A stretch of 64,000 nt of DNA from Ctenosaura bakeri (Eukaryota; Chordata; Lepidosauria; Squamata; Iguanidae). A program made the translations under genes and the position numbers. The notes under the pieces are model-generated. The model ran no database searches. It saw only the letters and a program-made list of their open reading frames with translations, and was not told where the DNA came from. How positions within the stretch are numbered: position 1 is the stretch's first letter; each line of letters opens with the position of its first letter. The stretch covers positions 310,001 through 374,000 of the forward strand of contig CAOLHI010001441.1 in assembly GCA_948474755.1 (NCBI GenBank), written 5' to 3'. Positions 12,278 through 24,125 of the stretch are shown in pieces.

Positions 12278-13242
12278 TTCTAGAGCTAGGAGTGTTTTAG
12301 CAGTAGCCCCTCCTCCCTGGTACATGTGACCAGCACAGTTAGCACTCAGTTCCTTTTTGTCTGCTGCTACTGTAGTAACAGGAACTGTTCTTTGAGTGTT
12401 TTCTTGACTTTGATGTCAGACTTAACCTGCCTTCTCTCTCTCTTGGATTGCTTTTTGACTTTCATCTTTTACATGTGGCTCCAATTGCTGCATGTCCAGG
12501 CTTTAGTTCAAATAAGTTTTCAAATTAAATTCTTTTGAAATTAAACAGTCTTTGGGATTGTGGATTTGGATCTTCCGGATTGTGTGTTCATCAGGGAGTC
12601 TTGCTGAACTCAAACCTAAAAACTAGTTCTTTGAGTTCTATTGTAGTCAAGTTCAGTGGAACAGAACCTAAGCCTAAAAAATATTTCTGTTGCACTGACA
12701 TGAAACAGAACCAAACCCTTCAGTGTACAAAACTGTAACTGATTTTTAAAAATCCTTCAATAATCAGAAGCCTGGGAGGATATTTTAAAGGTGGTAACAG
12801 GGGTGTCATTTTCCAGCCCAGGAGAGAGACAGGGATTGATCACAGAAGAATTACCAGTTCTTATTTCCTGCATCTGTTTTTATCTTAAATACAAATCCTT
12901 TATTTATTCCATTTAACTTTAGGTGAGGATATAACTAATTGTAGAGTATTTTGAAATGGCTAAAGTTTTCTATGGGGTAATATACCAACTGATGATTACT
13001 TCCCTTATTCATTCAGAATATAATACTGTGGTTTCTAGGAAACTGAAAATTCCAAGCAGCAAGGTCTATTTGATCACAACAGAGCCCCAAATCATAACAA
13101 TTACTAATGGCATCTCCGGTCAGCATGCAGGGCTGGAAACAGAATTTTATGGAATTTAATTTTACAGAAAATTTTCCAATGCTACAGCTTTCTGTGGAAC
13201 ATTTTCTACAACATGCGCATGTTGATGTGTCTGTGCAGGTGC

Positions 13243-13273
13243 ACTCTCTCTCTCTCTCTCACACACACACACA
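13243..13273. repeat. (CT)n(CA)n microsatellite
   Basis: Compound CT then CA dinucleotide run. Simple repeat. Confidence 0.9.
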
Positions 13274-13447
13274 AACTTTTATCCATAGTTGTCTGGCCTA
13301 GTGTATTAATCGTGTTAGATGGGCTAGGGATGGAATATCAATGTTTGCTTATTCTTCTGGTTCCATCCATACGGAGCTTTCAAGCGGGTGACCAAGGATG
13401 TGTTGTTCTGCGCAGACTTTGGTCCCTAGTGTTAGATGGGCTGTTTG

Positions 13448-13518
13448 AGAACTGTTTAACTATATGACTTTTTTGAGAACTGTTTGAGTTTGAGGACTGT
13501 TTAACTATATGACTTTTT
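13448..13518. repeat. imperfect tandem duplication
   Basis: ACTGTTTAACTATATGACTT occurs twice, 46 bp apart, with shared flanking TTTTT and GAG-rich sequence. Local duplication. Confidence 0.75.
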
Positions 13519-14254
13519 CAAACGACTTTTTAGAAAAGTCTGATTTGTTTCTAAAGAATGTTTTTATCTGTTGTGCTATATCACCTTGAGAACTGTAGTG
13601 TGTTGAGACATATAAACAAATACATCTCATAATAAAAAAAAACCCTGAGATACTTGGGGAATAGCTTCCCACTGATGATGTCTTAGACATTTTGATATTG
13701 GAGGAGGCGAAGATCTTTTTAGTTCTTCCTTTCATATATAGGGAAGGGAGAGGTGAACAGAGACATAAATTAGTCTCATTGTCATGAATAAGTATGCTGC
13801 AGTTTATTCAGTAATGTTATGCAGTTCTGAACTGTAGTGGATGTAAATCCCTACTCCTAGGTTAAGAAAAATTGTGTTTTCTGTTCCTGCTGTGCAACTT
13901 GGTATAGATAGTATAGCACCAGAACTGTAGTTGCTGTTGAGTAGTTGCATGTACCAACAGTGCAGGTATACATGCCTCTTCGTATCAAAATATTTGTCTA
14001 GCCAATTCAGCTGGCTTTGGATGAGCATCATAAGGCAGATTGTGGTTAAAGAAATTAACCATTTTAATTGCAAGAAAACCAATTAAAATGATTGGTGGAG
14101 TGCAGCATTTGCCTTCAGTCCTGGGAACAGTTAAACAGCATGAAGTAAATGCATAATTTTAACTATTTAGCAAGTTCCATAAAATTACAGATTGTTTTAC
14201 ATTAATTTGTATATAGTAAGGTTATCTTAATGGAGTATTAATGCAATGTTAGGA

Positions 14255-14476
14255 TGAAAGGAAGCTGCTTTATCCTGAATCAGACTATTTGTCAGTCTAG
14301 CCCAGTGCTGTCAACATTTAACTGCCAGTGCTTCCAGTGGTTCAGCCAGCATTCTATCCTGGCACTTCCTAGAGATCCCTGGTTTTCTTAGTGGAGTCCC
14401 AGTGAAGGACTTCCCAGACCCAACACAATTTTGCTTCTGAAGTCAGATGAATTGAGTGTATTCAGGGGGCTATGGT
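14255..14476 (-). repeat. SINE with 5S-like head
   Basis: On the - strand, the end near 14476 is 5S-rRNA-like (forward strand GCTTCTGAAGTCAGATGA and TATTCAGGGGGCTATGG are antisense 5S). The rest (GAAGCTGCTTTATCCTGAAT, CAGACTATTTGTCAGTCTAG) matches a common squamate SINE body. Decayed. Confidence 0.6.
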
Positions 14477-14944
14477 GGCTAAATTTACTCACTGTTTGTT
14501 TGTTTTTTTAACCTTAAAAATTAGCAGCACACACTTTGTACAAGGCTGGTCATTTTTCTGCCAGTAACACTTCCATTTATCATAGATAAAAGTGGTTCTT
14601 ACTGCTCTGCAGTGCATCTTGTTTCACAAAGTTGAATGCATAGCTTTAGAGATCATGTGGATAGGCCTGTAGTAGTAACTTAACTAACTCTGCAGACTTC
14701 TATCAGCATTCTCCATTGTTGTGCCTCAGTAGTAAAATGGATAATTCTTTTTTTTTTAAAAAAATCACGAATAACATTTAGTTGTAGGCAAGTAATAAAA
14801 CACAAACACAGTGATCTTTGATCCATTTATTTCTAGTTAAAGATATAATTACTAGAAAATTAACTTTATTTTTGGTGAACTTGTAGATGTAGATAGTAAA
14901 CATTATATAAACTCTTATCCAGTTTGACTGTGCTTGTTACTGAA

Positions 14945-15080
14945 ATATCTGCCCTGACTTGGTGTCCTTCAAATACATTGGATACCACCTCCCAGCACTC
15001 CCATCTGGCCTTGGACATGCAGACATGGACTGATAGGAATTGTAGACTAACATATCTGGAGAGTGCCAGGTTGTTGCAGA
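14945..15080. repeat. foldback repeat (CTCCCAGCACTCCC type)
   Basis: ATACCACCTCCCAGCACTCC and the later GACTGATAGGAATTGTAGAC, followed by CATATCTGGAGAGTGCCAGG, form two diverged inverted arms of a small dispersed element. Related fragments occur elsewhere in the window. Confidence 0.5.
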
Positions 15081-17140
15081 CTTTTGTTTGGGTTTCTTCC
15101 TCAAGTTGTGAACTAATAAAAGTTCTGTCTTTCGAAAGCACAGAGTAGTTGCACTTGTAGTTCAAGAGAAGGATTTAGTACAGATATCTGTATCCCAGGT
15201 GTTTTTTTACAGTATTTCTACAGTTGTCCAAACCATCATCTTTACTATTTTTGTGATGAAGTAGACTGAGCCTATGAAAGGGTACACTACAGTTTTTTTC
15301 TTCGCGGTCACAAAAGTGCTACTAGATTCCTTTATTTATTTTTATTTTTAGCACGTTACCTCTGGTGAAACTCCAAGATGGTATCTGTTTCCTCTTGTTT
15401 CCACATTTCTTTAATAGTTTATCTATGCTATGCTCCTGTACAGACAGTGTTCAAAGGTATTTACCATGTTCTGACTTGTTTGAGTCTTGTGTTTGATAGT
15501 TCAGAGATGTGTGGAAAAATTGCAGAAGTCACAAAATTGGCACTTGGATTTAATTAATAGCTCCTCAGACATCCTTCATTCAGTTAGGGGCAGATTGTGT
15601 ATTTCATACGTATAACCATAGTGAGGAATGATGGCTGCTGGAGTAGGAAATGTCCTTAATTTGAAGGTTAGTACTTAATCTGTAACTGCTTCCATTTTGA
15701 AGAGTATCCTTCCTATAACTTTGTTTTTCCTGTGGCAGCTGGTTTTTATAAAAGCCAATTAGAATTGTTTTCTTCTTTCCATTTGCCATGATCAACTTAC
15801 AGACGAGAATCTCTAGCCAGTTGCTTTTCCCCCATCCCACCCTTGCTGTAGTGGTTAGAGAATTAGTTTGTGTGAAGCTGACATGTGAACTAGATCTACC
15901 ATAGACATTTTTCAGTGACATATATGTTTTAAGAGAATATTAATATTGTTGGGCTAATTCAGTTGCTTTTCTGTTGGGGAAGAAAAAAATACCAGCTTGT
16001 TTATTAATAAACTGAACGGTGTACTATGATGGCCTTCAAAAGGAAAGTTAGTACCTTTCTATCAAAAGCAACTGCATTTTATTTTAACAGTTGTGTTTTG
16101 TGTGCCCCTAAACTAAAGTAGCCCTGCCTGGGGTTTTTTTTTGTTTTTTTTGTTTTTTTTGCAGGTGATTGGGGAAGAGACAACATATAAAATATAACAG
16201 TCAGGAAGGGAAGGAGTTTAAAGATGGGGTGTCTCATGTAGCAGCAAAGACTTTTGTTGTGCAACACCAGTATAGCTCTGCAATGTGTGGGGAGGGCACC
16301 TTTTCCCACAAAACTTCAGGATTCCCTGTAACCAAACTCAGGATTTCATTGTAGATAATTAGATTGCCTTGTGGCTGTAGGAAGTTTGATACAGTGTCAG
16401 ATTGAAGCACAGAATGTATAGATTTGTGAGAAAAATAATACTGTGTACATCATGATAACATCAGGGCTGCAAGAAGTCAACATGCAGTTTTCAACACCTT
16501 GTAGATAGTGAGTAGAAATTAAAGAAGTTTTGGAGAAGGGACAAGTAACCTACCTTGTATTTTGGCTTTGCATCTACATTGTCTTTACATTTGTATCCTG
16601 CAGTACCTGAACCAATAAAAATTTTACCAATATAAAATAAAATAACCTTTTCTGTGTGTGACTTGAAGGTTAAATGTCAGCCTGTCTACTTAGCAAAGAC
16701 TACTGTCATTAAGAACTGAATTTATGCATTATCTAAGCTAGTGTCAGATTGCTCAGTTTTGCACAATTTTTTTTCTGCTAAAGTTGTTAAGCCGATGATT
16801 GGTAAGTATTCCTGTGAGCGTAGATGCAGAAGTATTATAGCTTTGTAGCAGCAATGGTTATTATGCAGTTCTGGCATAGCAGTTCTGCAGCTTTAAGGGA
16901 GCTGATTGTATATTTGCCTGTGCTTTCAACAGAACTTTTGCATATGTTGATCTCTGCTACCAGTTTGAATCAGATTGATATGCACTACATGAGGTTAGCA
17001 TTTTTATTCTGCTACTTCATATCAACATGTATACACAACAGCATAATGATGGATTTGTGTAGTGTTTTGTTGTTGTTGCTAACTGACATCGTCAACTTCA
17101 AATGGCACTCCTGTGAATGAGACATCTCCAGGTTACCCTG

Positions 17141-17428
17141 TCATTGACCTCCCTGCTCAGGTCTTGCAGGTTCACAGGGTGTGTCTTCCTTGTTTGAGTC
17201 TATCTGTCTGTAATGCAGTCTTCCTCTTCTCCTACTTCCTTCCACATCAACAATCATCATTGTCTTTTCTAGTGAGCCATGTCTTCTCATGATATGGCCA
17301 AAGTATGACAGCTTCAGTTTAGTCATCTTGACTTCTAGGGAAAGTTCAGGCTTGATTTGCTCTAAGACCCATTCATTTGTCTTTTTAGTAGTCCAAGGTA
17401 TCCATAGAATTCTTCTCCAGTGCCACAT
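17141..17428 (-). pseudogene. Bov-B ORF2 C-terminal fragment
   Basis: The frame reads WHWRRILWIPWTTKKTNEWV, then KLKLSYFGHIMRRHGSLEK and GSRRRGR, the post-RT C-terminal signature of Bov-B. The end after RRRGR is out of frame with the consensus. No start codon is expected. Confidence 0.85.
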
Positions 17429-17937
17429 TTCAAATGAGTTAATTTTCTTCCTGTCAACTTTTTTTTACTGTCCAGCTTTCACAGCCATACATAGAAATTG
17501 GAAATACAATGGCTTCAGCAAGCTGAACTTTTGATTCAATATCTTTACACTTCAGGATCTTGTCTAGTTCCTTCATAGCTGCCCTTCCAAGTCCTAGTCT
17601 TCTTCTGATTTCTTGACTGCAGTCTCCCTTCTGATTAATGTCTGAGCCAAGATATGGAAAATCTTTAACTATTCAATGTCTTCATTGTCTGCTTTAAGGT
17701 TATGTAAATCATCTGTGGTCATTACTTTTGTTTTCTTAATGTTCAACTGTAAACTTGCCTTTGTGCTTTCTGTCTTAACTTTCTTCAGTAATCATTCCAA
17801 GACTTTGCTGTTTTCTGCTAGTAGTTTGGATGTCATTTGCGTATCATAAAAATTGTTGATATTCCTTCCTCTAATTTTCATACACCCTTCCCCCCAAGTC
17901 TAAGAGTGATTTATGTATGATAGGTTCAGCATACAAG

Positions 17938-18411
17938 TTAAACAGATTGGGAGATAAAATGCAGCCTTGCCATAACTCCTTTGCTAGTTGGATACCATTC
18001 TATTTCTCCATATCCTGTCCTATCAGTAACTTCTTGTCCTGTATACAGGTTACACATCAGGACAATCAAATGTGGCACATCCATTTCTTGAAGACCAATC
18101 CATAGTTTATCATGATCTACACAATCAAAGGCTTTGCTATAATCTATAAAGAAGAGATTGATTTTCTTTTGAAATTCTTTGGTCTGCTCCATTAGCCAAG
18201 ATATGTTTCCAATACGATCCATGGTATATTTTCCTTTCCAGAACCCAGCTTGAACATATGGCATTTCTTGCTCCGTATATGGTAAAAGTCTTCTTTGGAT
18301 AATTTTTAGCATGACTTTGCTTTCATGGGTAATTAATGCAATGGTTCTATGGTTACTGCAATCCCTGATGTCCCCACTCATGGGGATTGGAAAATTGGCT
18401 ATGATTAACAA
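17938..18411 (-). pseudogene. Bov-B reverse transcriptase fragment
   Basis: A 157-codon open stretch of Bov-B ORF2 from RT block 0-1 (FPIPMSGDIRDCSNHRTIAL) through block 3 (FIDYSKAFDCVDHDKLW). The expected GVRQGC...LSP is altered to GVMARLHFIS, and the catalytic ADD box is not in this frame. Reverse transcription of element RNA would be the ancestral role. Not functional. Confidence 0.85.
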
Positions 18412-18754
18412 GAAGTCCTGTTTTGGTGCATGATCAATTTCCTCCTGGACTCCTGCACAGAATCTTTCAATTTCTTCTTCTTTTCCCTCTGTAGTTGAAG
18501 CATAAACTTGGATTGATGGGTTTTCACTGAAGTCTTATTGACATTATTCAGTCAGACTTTGCATAGTATCCTTTGAGTGCTTTTGCTACATCTGTCCTCA
18601 CTATAAATGCCACCCCATTTCTTCTTATATTTTCATTTCCTGAGTAAAACACTGTTTAATCATCTGACTAAAAATGTTCTATTCCTGTCTACCATAGCTT
18701 GTTCACCCCAAGTATTGCAATATTCATATGTTCCATTTCTTGTTTTACTATGTC

Positions 18755-18949
18755 AGTTGTTGTTGTGTGCCTTCAAGTTGTTTCTGATTTATGGTAACCC
18801 TAAGGTGATCCTGTCACAGGGTTTTGTGGGGCTGAGAGTATGTGATCTCCACAAGATCACCCATTGGGTTTCCATGACTGAGCAAGGAATTGAAAAGTGT
18901 CTCCAGGGTCGTAGTCCAATGCTCAAAATACTATACCGTGTTGGCTCTC
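18755..18949 (-). repeat. tRNA-headed squamate SINE inserted in Bov-B
   Basis: The AAC tail (forward TTGTTGTTGTGTGCCTTCAA) is at the low end and a tRNA-like head (reverse AGAGCCAACACGG...) at the high end. Imperfect 11-bp target duplications TTTACTATGTC (18744-18754) and TTTACTGTGTC (18950-18960) flank it. Body blocks: GTTTCTGATTTATGGTAACC and CACCCATTGGGTTTCCATG. It interrupts Bov-B, so it is younger. Confidence 0.88.
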
Positions 18950-19884
18950 TTTACTGTGTCTAGCTTTCCTTGATTCATGCTTCTCAAGTTCCATGTTCTT
19001 ATAATATGTGTTTTGCAGCTTCAGACTTCCCTTTGGCTTCTGAGCATGCCAACAGTTGAATAAATATCCTTTCAGTTTGAGTCTAGTTACGTCATTAGCC
19101 ACAGTGCTACTTGTAATTGTCCTCTGCTCTTCCCAGTAGCTTGTTGAGTGCCATCCAACCTAGGAGTTTCACCTTCTGGTACCATCTCTTGTTATATTTT
19201 AGATTGTCTCATCGTAGTGTTTTCCTAGTAAAAGATCTCCAAAAGAAGGTTTACCATACCTATCTTTGCACAGTGCTAAGAAGCATTAGCTATGGTGCCT
19301 CTGCCATTGTCTTTGAAAGACCAGTGTCATATATCTTTAGAAAATACTATAAAGATCTTTTTGGCAGTACTTCAGATTTGGACAAAAAGAACAAATTAGA
19401 AGCTTACGTAGAAGAACAAAATATTCTTAAATTAACTGAGGAGCAAAAAAAATAGCCTGAACTCTACAATAACTATAATGGAAATTACAGATGCACTCAA
19501 AAAATTGAAAATATCAAAATCACCCAGCCCAGGTGGACTGATAGCATTATACTACAAATCTTGCCAGTACAAATTGATCCTCCTAATGCACAAAATGTTC
19601 AATGAAATTGTAAACACCACTAAGCCGCAATCATGGAATGATGCAAATATAACTTTAATCCTAAAAGAAGAGAAAGACCCACAAGATCCAAGTATTTACC
19701 ATCCAATTTCACTGTTAAATGTCGACTATAAGGTCTTCACCAATATAATAGCAGACTTAAGAAAATACTACAGACAACGATCCACGAAGATCAGAGTGGT
19801 TTTCTACCCTGAAGACACATAAGAGACAATATAAGAACAGTAATTGACATGATAGAATATTATGAAAATCCGATGACGATATTA

Positions 19885-20217
19885 ACAAAGAGTGGAAGAT
19901 TGTTACAGATTTGGGTTGAGGGTTGACAGAGGGTAATACATTTTTCATGATAGCAATTATTATACAGTTAACAGTTAAGGAAATATGTAACAAGTAAAGT
20001 AGAGATATATAGCAGGAACTAACAAATCATAGATTATTAACATTTATTGCGATACGTGGTATAACAAATAGAGGGAATATCAATAATTGTAATCCAGAAA
20101 GGAAAGGAAGAAGGAATAACATTACATGTAAACATTGCAGAAATTATTGTTTGTTTTATCTGTTGAAATGTGAATAGAATTATTAAAAAAAGAAAAGAAA
20201 AACATAACAAAAAAAAT
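19885..20217. repeat. AT-rich insert with A-rich 3' end inside L1 ORF2
   Basis: The coding match to L1 stops after EYYENP (near 19870-19885) and resumes at ATGATCTTCGTGGACGC (20222). The roughly 330 bp between is noncoding and ends in an A-rich run (AATTATTAAAAAAAGAAAAG and more A). That is how a + strand retroinsertion, for example an L1 3'UTR piece, would look. Short similar flanks CGATGAC/CGATGAT could be a duplication. Boundaries are approximate. Confidence 0.45.
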
Positions 20218-20222
20218 TTGCG

Positions 20223-20813
20223 ATGATCTTCGTGGACGCAGAAAAAGCATTTGATAATATGGGTAATATGGATTGGGACTTTATGATATCACTATTCAGT
20301 AAGATAAACTGTGACCAAAAATTTATCACTTGGATCGCAGAAATTTACTGGAACTGTAAGGCCCAAATCATAATCAATGGAGAGAAAACAAAACATATTG
20401 AAGTCATAAAAGGTACCAGACAGGGATGCCCGCTTTCACCACTTTTATTTATAATGATTTTAGAGGTCCTTCTTAGAGCAATTAATTCGGAATCAGAAAT
20501 TAAAGGAACAAGGATAAAAGGTCAAGAATATAAACTAAGAGCCTACACTGATGATCTAGTAATCTTTCTAGAGGCCCCCAAACAGAGCATGGTAAAATTA
20601 ATGGAAAACTGCAAAAAATTCAGAGGGGTGGGGGGTGGGGTTAAAATTAACAAGGAAAAAACAAAGATTTTATGTAAAAACGTTAGGAAGGAGGAGATGG
20701 AAGAATTGCTACAGATAACAGGATTTAAGAGAGACAAGAAGATAAAATATCTCAGTATTGTGATCACAAAGCAAAATAACGAATTGTACGAAAACAATTA
20801 TAAAAAAATGTGA
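20223..20813 (+). pseudogene. L1 ORF2 reverse transcriptase core (broken)
   Basis: A 196-codon frame covers RT blocks A-E: FVDAEKAFD (first catalytic Asp), GTRQGCPLSPLLFI, and RAYTDDLVIFLE. The catalytic box reads YTDD where L1 elements have FADD or YADD, so an Ala-to-Thr change lies next to the two aspartates. It continues with FKRDKKIKYLSIVIT. The upstream half is displaced by an insert, and downstream frames are shifted. Confidence 0.9.
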
Positions 20814-22815
20814 AATGAAATAAAAAAAAGAGACTCAGAATTGGGTAAAATTGAAGTTATCTTTATTGGAAAGAATGGCTGCATTAAAAGTGAATATCCT
20901 CCCCAAGATAAACTTTTTCTTGCAGAATTTACCGACAATTATAAAGGAAAGATGCTTTCGAGACTGGCAGAAAGATCTATCCAACTTTATTTGGGGAGAA
21001 AATAAACCAAGAATAAAATGGAAGACCTTAACAGATAGGAAGGAAAGAGGTGGATGCGGGCTCCTGGATTTGGAACTATACTATTTTGCAAATGGGCTAA
21101 CGTGGATTAAAGATTGGATCACATTGCAAAATGAAAGAATATTGAAGTTAAGAGGGTCCAGATTTGCGATTCGGATGGCATGGGTATCTGTGATATGATA
21201 AAGCAAAGATCAATAAAGACTTCACGAACCATTACATAAGACGTTCTCTGTTAGAAATCTGAATGAAATTCAAACGTAAGACTTATAGAAGGATTCCACA
21301 ATGGATATCACCACATGAGGCACTATTAGAAAGGTGGAAAAATCCTAAAGAAATATGGCTCAAATACAAAGATATAATAATTGAAGAAGGGAAAACTGAT
21401 TTAAGGTTAAACACAGGAGAGGAGTTAGAGAAGGATGGATTGAACTGTCAGTGGTTTCTTTACCTACAACTGAAAGAAAGATTTAAAATGGACTTAAAGC
21501 TTGAAGGTTTTGAAACAAACAACTTAATGAATTTGAGAAGGCTATCTTTGAGAAATCAGATCACTTAACATCTCAAATCTACAGGATTCTATTAGATCGG
21601 GAATTAGAAATAGAAGTGATTAAAGACTCCATGATTCAGTGGGCTCGTAATATAGGACATGAAATAAAACTGGAAAATTGGGGGAAAGCTGGAAAAAATA
21701 CCCAGAGGTTCGTATTAGCCCAAAAACTGAAAGAAAATCATCTTAAGATGATGCATAGATGGTGTTTAGACCCTGCCAAATTTAACATAATTTATAAAAC
21801 AAAGAAAAACAACTGTTGGAAGTGTAATGAGGAAAACGGTACTTTCTTTCACATGTGGTAGTCATGCCCCAAAGCAAAAAAATACTGGAAAGATATACAT
21901 AAAATGATAACTGAAATCTTACAGATAAATATTCTACTGTCCCCTGAAATTTTTCTATTAAACATGTTACATTGAATAGATAAGATGTCAACAGTGAGGT
22001 ATTGGAGGGCAATATTTTACGTGGTTACTGCAGCAAGAATAGTATATGCTACATATTGGAAAAATAATGTTACCCCAGAAATAGGTGAATGGTTAATTAA
22101 ACTAATGGAATTCACGACATTAAATAACTTAACTTTTCCATTAAGGGGAGAAATACAAGGGAAAAATGAAAGAGAAATGGCTCCAATTAAAAATTATTTG
22201 AAGCAAAGCTGGGCACTGTAAAAGTTCCAGAATAGAAAGAAGCAATAAGCGAAATTATAGAGAAATGGAAATGGGGACTGTAATTAAGCAAGAATCATGC
22301 AAAATATGAGATTGTATAGTCTTTCTTGAGTTGCTGGCAAGCCATCAAGGTGATATACAGAAACAGAGGAAACTTTAAGGCACACAGTTGTCAACCAAGC
22401 AAGAGAATGTAGGAAGTAGAAGTTATATACTTAGAATATAAATAAAGACCAATCTAAGATAATATGTAAACTCATTCAAATGTAAATAGAAGATCCTTGT
22501 GAAACTGTACTATAATAGAAATTAAGGATATCAGAAGAACTATATTTTAGAAAAAAACTGAAACCCAAATATTGCCATTATTGCTATGTATTTACAAATA
22601 ATGAAGTTCTTAATAAAAATAATTTAAAAAAAAGACCAGTGTCACCACACACATACACACCACTGCTGCTACGCAGCAAATGTTTAGTACATTTAGTCTG
22701 GTTCCTCAGCCAAAGCCTGTCTGACACTGGAGACCCTACCAGCATAGCCTCTTGCCACGAAAGAGCATGCAGTCCCCACTACCACCATGGAAAGGTAATG
22801 TCACTGTAGTGTTTT

Positions 22816-24004
22816 AGCAGTGCTGATATACCTTCATTATGCAAACATAGCATAGTAGTCAATTCTAACAGCCTCCCAATAATGCATACCCATATTTGTA
22901 CATGCCCATAGAGGTAGGAATAAAGCACCTTCGGTAGATGCCAAATTGTTTATGTTCTAACTTTTTTTAGCTTTATGTTGTTGCAATAGTAGGGGGCATG
23001 TGTAGCATGTTTTAATACTAGGTTTTTAATAAATCACAGAATTTGTGTCAGATGTTATGATGGGCTTACAGATATGTTGAAATATGTACACAGCCAATGT
23101 TAAAAATATATATTTCATCTCTGAACCAAAGAATAAGGATATAAATCAGTGGTCTGTCAGTCTGCCTCTGTATATTTCAGACAAACCTATCTATCTATCA
23201 TTTACTGGGGTGGGGGTAGGGGGAAGTTATTAGCAGTAAGGGCTGTGTAGGGAATCATGTTTCTCTGAGCACTTGGTTCAGAACCATTTCCTTATCTCCT
23301 TGGAGTAATAACACTGTCATTGTACCAAATCCACTCCATGTGGACTTAACATACAAGCATATCCTAGCCCATGAAAGCTATCCAAGAACCAGTACTACCA
23401 TTCTCAGGTCCTTCCAGAACATCTATAAAATGCGAAATTTGCTCTTTGAAGTTAAAGACTATTCTTAAGTTAAATTCTTCCACTCTGTCTCTAGAATTCC
23501 CTTTCTCATGAGCCCTCATGGGTGGGAAATGGGAATCTAGCTTTGGGAAGTGAGGACTTTAAAAATGAAGTGTATTCAGATTTTCTTTATATTCTCAAGT
23601 TTGTTTAAAACTGTGGTAATACTGTCAGACGTCTTTTGATTTTCATCGTCAGTTATGAGCAACTGATCTGAATATGAAAATTGGGTCTGTATGTCATACC
23701 GCACAGTTTTAAGAATTGTTTAATTATTTGCCATTATTCTGGATGGCCAGCATGCAAAGAACTACTGTAGACCTGTCTAAGGGCTGAAATTTTGGCTTTG
23801 AATAGGAGATCTTTTCATGCTGTTTTAATAAACTACTTTGAAATTCGCTTCCAACTTGGAAGAAAATATATTTTGTTCAAAAGTAGTTCTATACATGCTG
23901 ATGGGTATATATAAAAGTCTATTGTAGCTAACATGATGAAATTTAGATACCTTCTTAATTACTCATAAAGCCTTTGTGGACTTACATATCTTTCTATTTT
24001 GCAG
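22816..24004. other. intron-like sequence, nothing recognised
   Basis: AT-rich unique-looking sequence with a short G-rich run near 23208-23224. No exon, RNA gene or repeat that I can name. Confidence 0.4.
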
Positions 24005-24125
24005 ATTTACAGAAATATGCATTGTTACAATTTTATTTTGGAACTGTTGAAGTGGAAATACAGATGAAACGAGTTGACAGAGTATCAACTGTATAGCACT
24101 GTTTCATTCAGTTTTCCAATAAAAG
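24005..24125 (+). other. BMPR1A: candidate upstream noncoding exon of BMPR1A
   Basis: A 121-nt segment is bounded by a good acceptor (TTTCTATTTTGCAG) and a strong donor (AAAAG|GTAAGC). It has stops in all frames, so any role would be 5'UTR. It lies 20.5 kb before the ATG exon on the same strand. BMPR1A genes usually have noncoding 5' exons before the ATG exon. It could also be a chance pair of splice-like sites; no sequence recognition supports it beyond the borders. Confidence 0.45.

Larger units (their letters stand above)
1..17057. other. intron 1 or upstream region of BMPR1A, no host gene seen
   Basis: Apart from the repeats listed separately, this AT-rich stretch shows no exon that I can recognise, no CpG island and no RNA gene. 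All open frames are short (under about 120 codons), lack family resemblance and often overlap on both strands. Low-complexity stretches include a TG-rich run near 296-349 and AT-rich (GAAATATTT-like) sequence near 2150-2192. Assignment to BMPR1A intron 1 is inference from the missing first exon. Confidence 0.5.
19330..22630 (+). mobile_element. L1-type LINE, 5'-truncated, inserted in Bov-B
   Basis: Perfect 14-bp target duplications AAAGACCAGTGTCA at 19316-19329 and 22631-22644 bracket about 3.3 kb ending in an A-rich tail (ATAAAAATAATTTAAAAA). ORF2 pieces follow in order: the ITLILKEEKDPQDPSIYHPI block, IFVDAEKAFD, KGTRQGCPLSPLLF, RAYTDDLVIF, WQKDLSNFIWGENKPRIKW, and a CCHC-like CWKCNEENGTFFHMW end. 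Frame breaks near 19822, 20813, 21198, 21568 and 21861 make it dead. An AT-rich insert at about 19885-20217 splits the RT. Confidence 0.92.
17069..22804 (-). mobile_element. Bov-B (RTE clade) LINE, 5'-truncated, broken by SINE and L1
   Basis: The 3' end lies at the low coordinate, with tail (AAC)n (forward TTGTTGTTG) near 17069. An 11-bp target duplication TGTAGTGTTTT flanks the whole at 17058-17068 and 22805-22815. Without its insertions the copy is about 2.2 kb. Reverse-strand peptides include the RT core FFIDYSKAFDCVDHDKLW, upstream NHRTIALITHESKVMLKI, and C-terminal WRRILWIPWTTKK and LSYFGHIMRRHGSLEKTMM, the usual Bov-B ORF2 order. Frameshifts and stops separate them, and the RQGC-LSP block is degraded. 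A SINE (18755-18949) and an L1 (19330-22630) lie inside. Dead copy. Confidence 0.9.

Noticed and set aside
18900..18949. tRNA gene on the - strand
   Set aside because: Only the promoter-like head of a SINE; no complete cloverleaf and no anticodon arm.
20223..20813. Domesticated reverse transcriptase gene
   Set aside because: Bounded by L1 target duplications, with frame breaks on both sides and a changed catalytic box.
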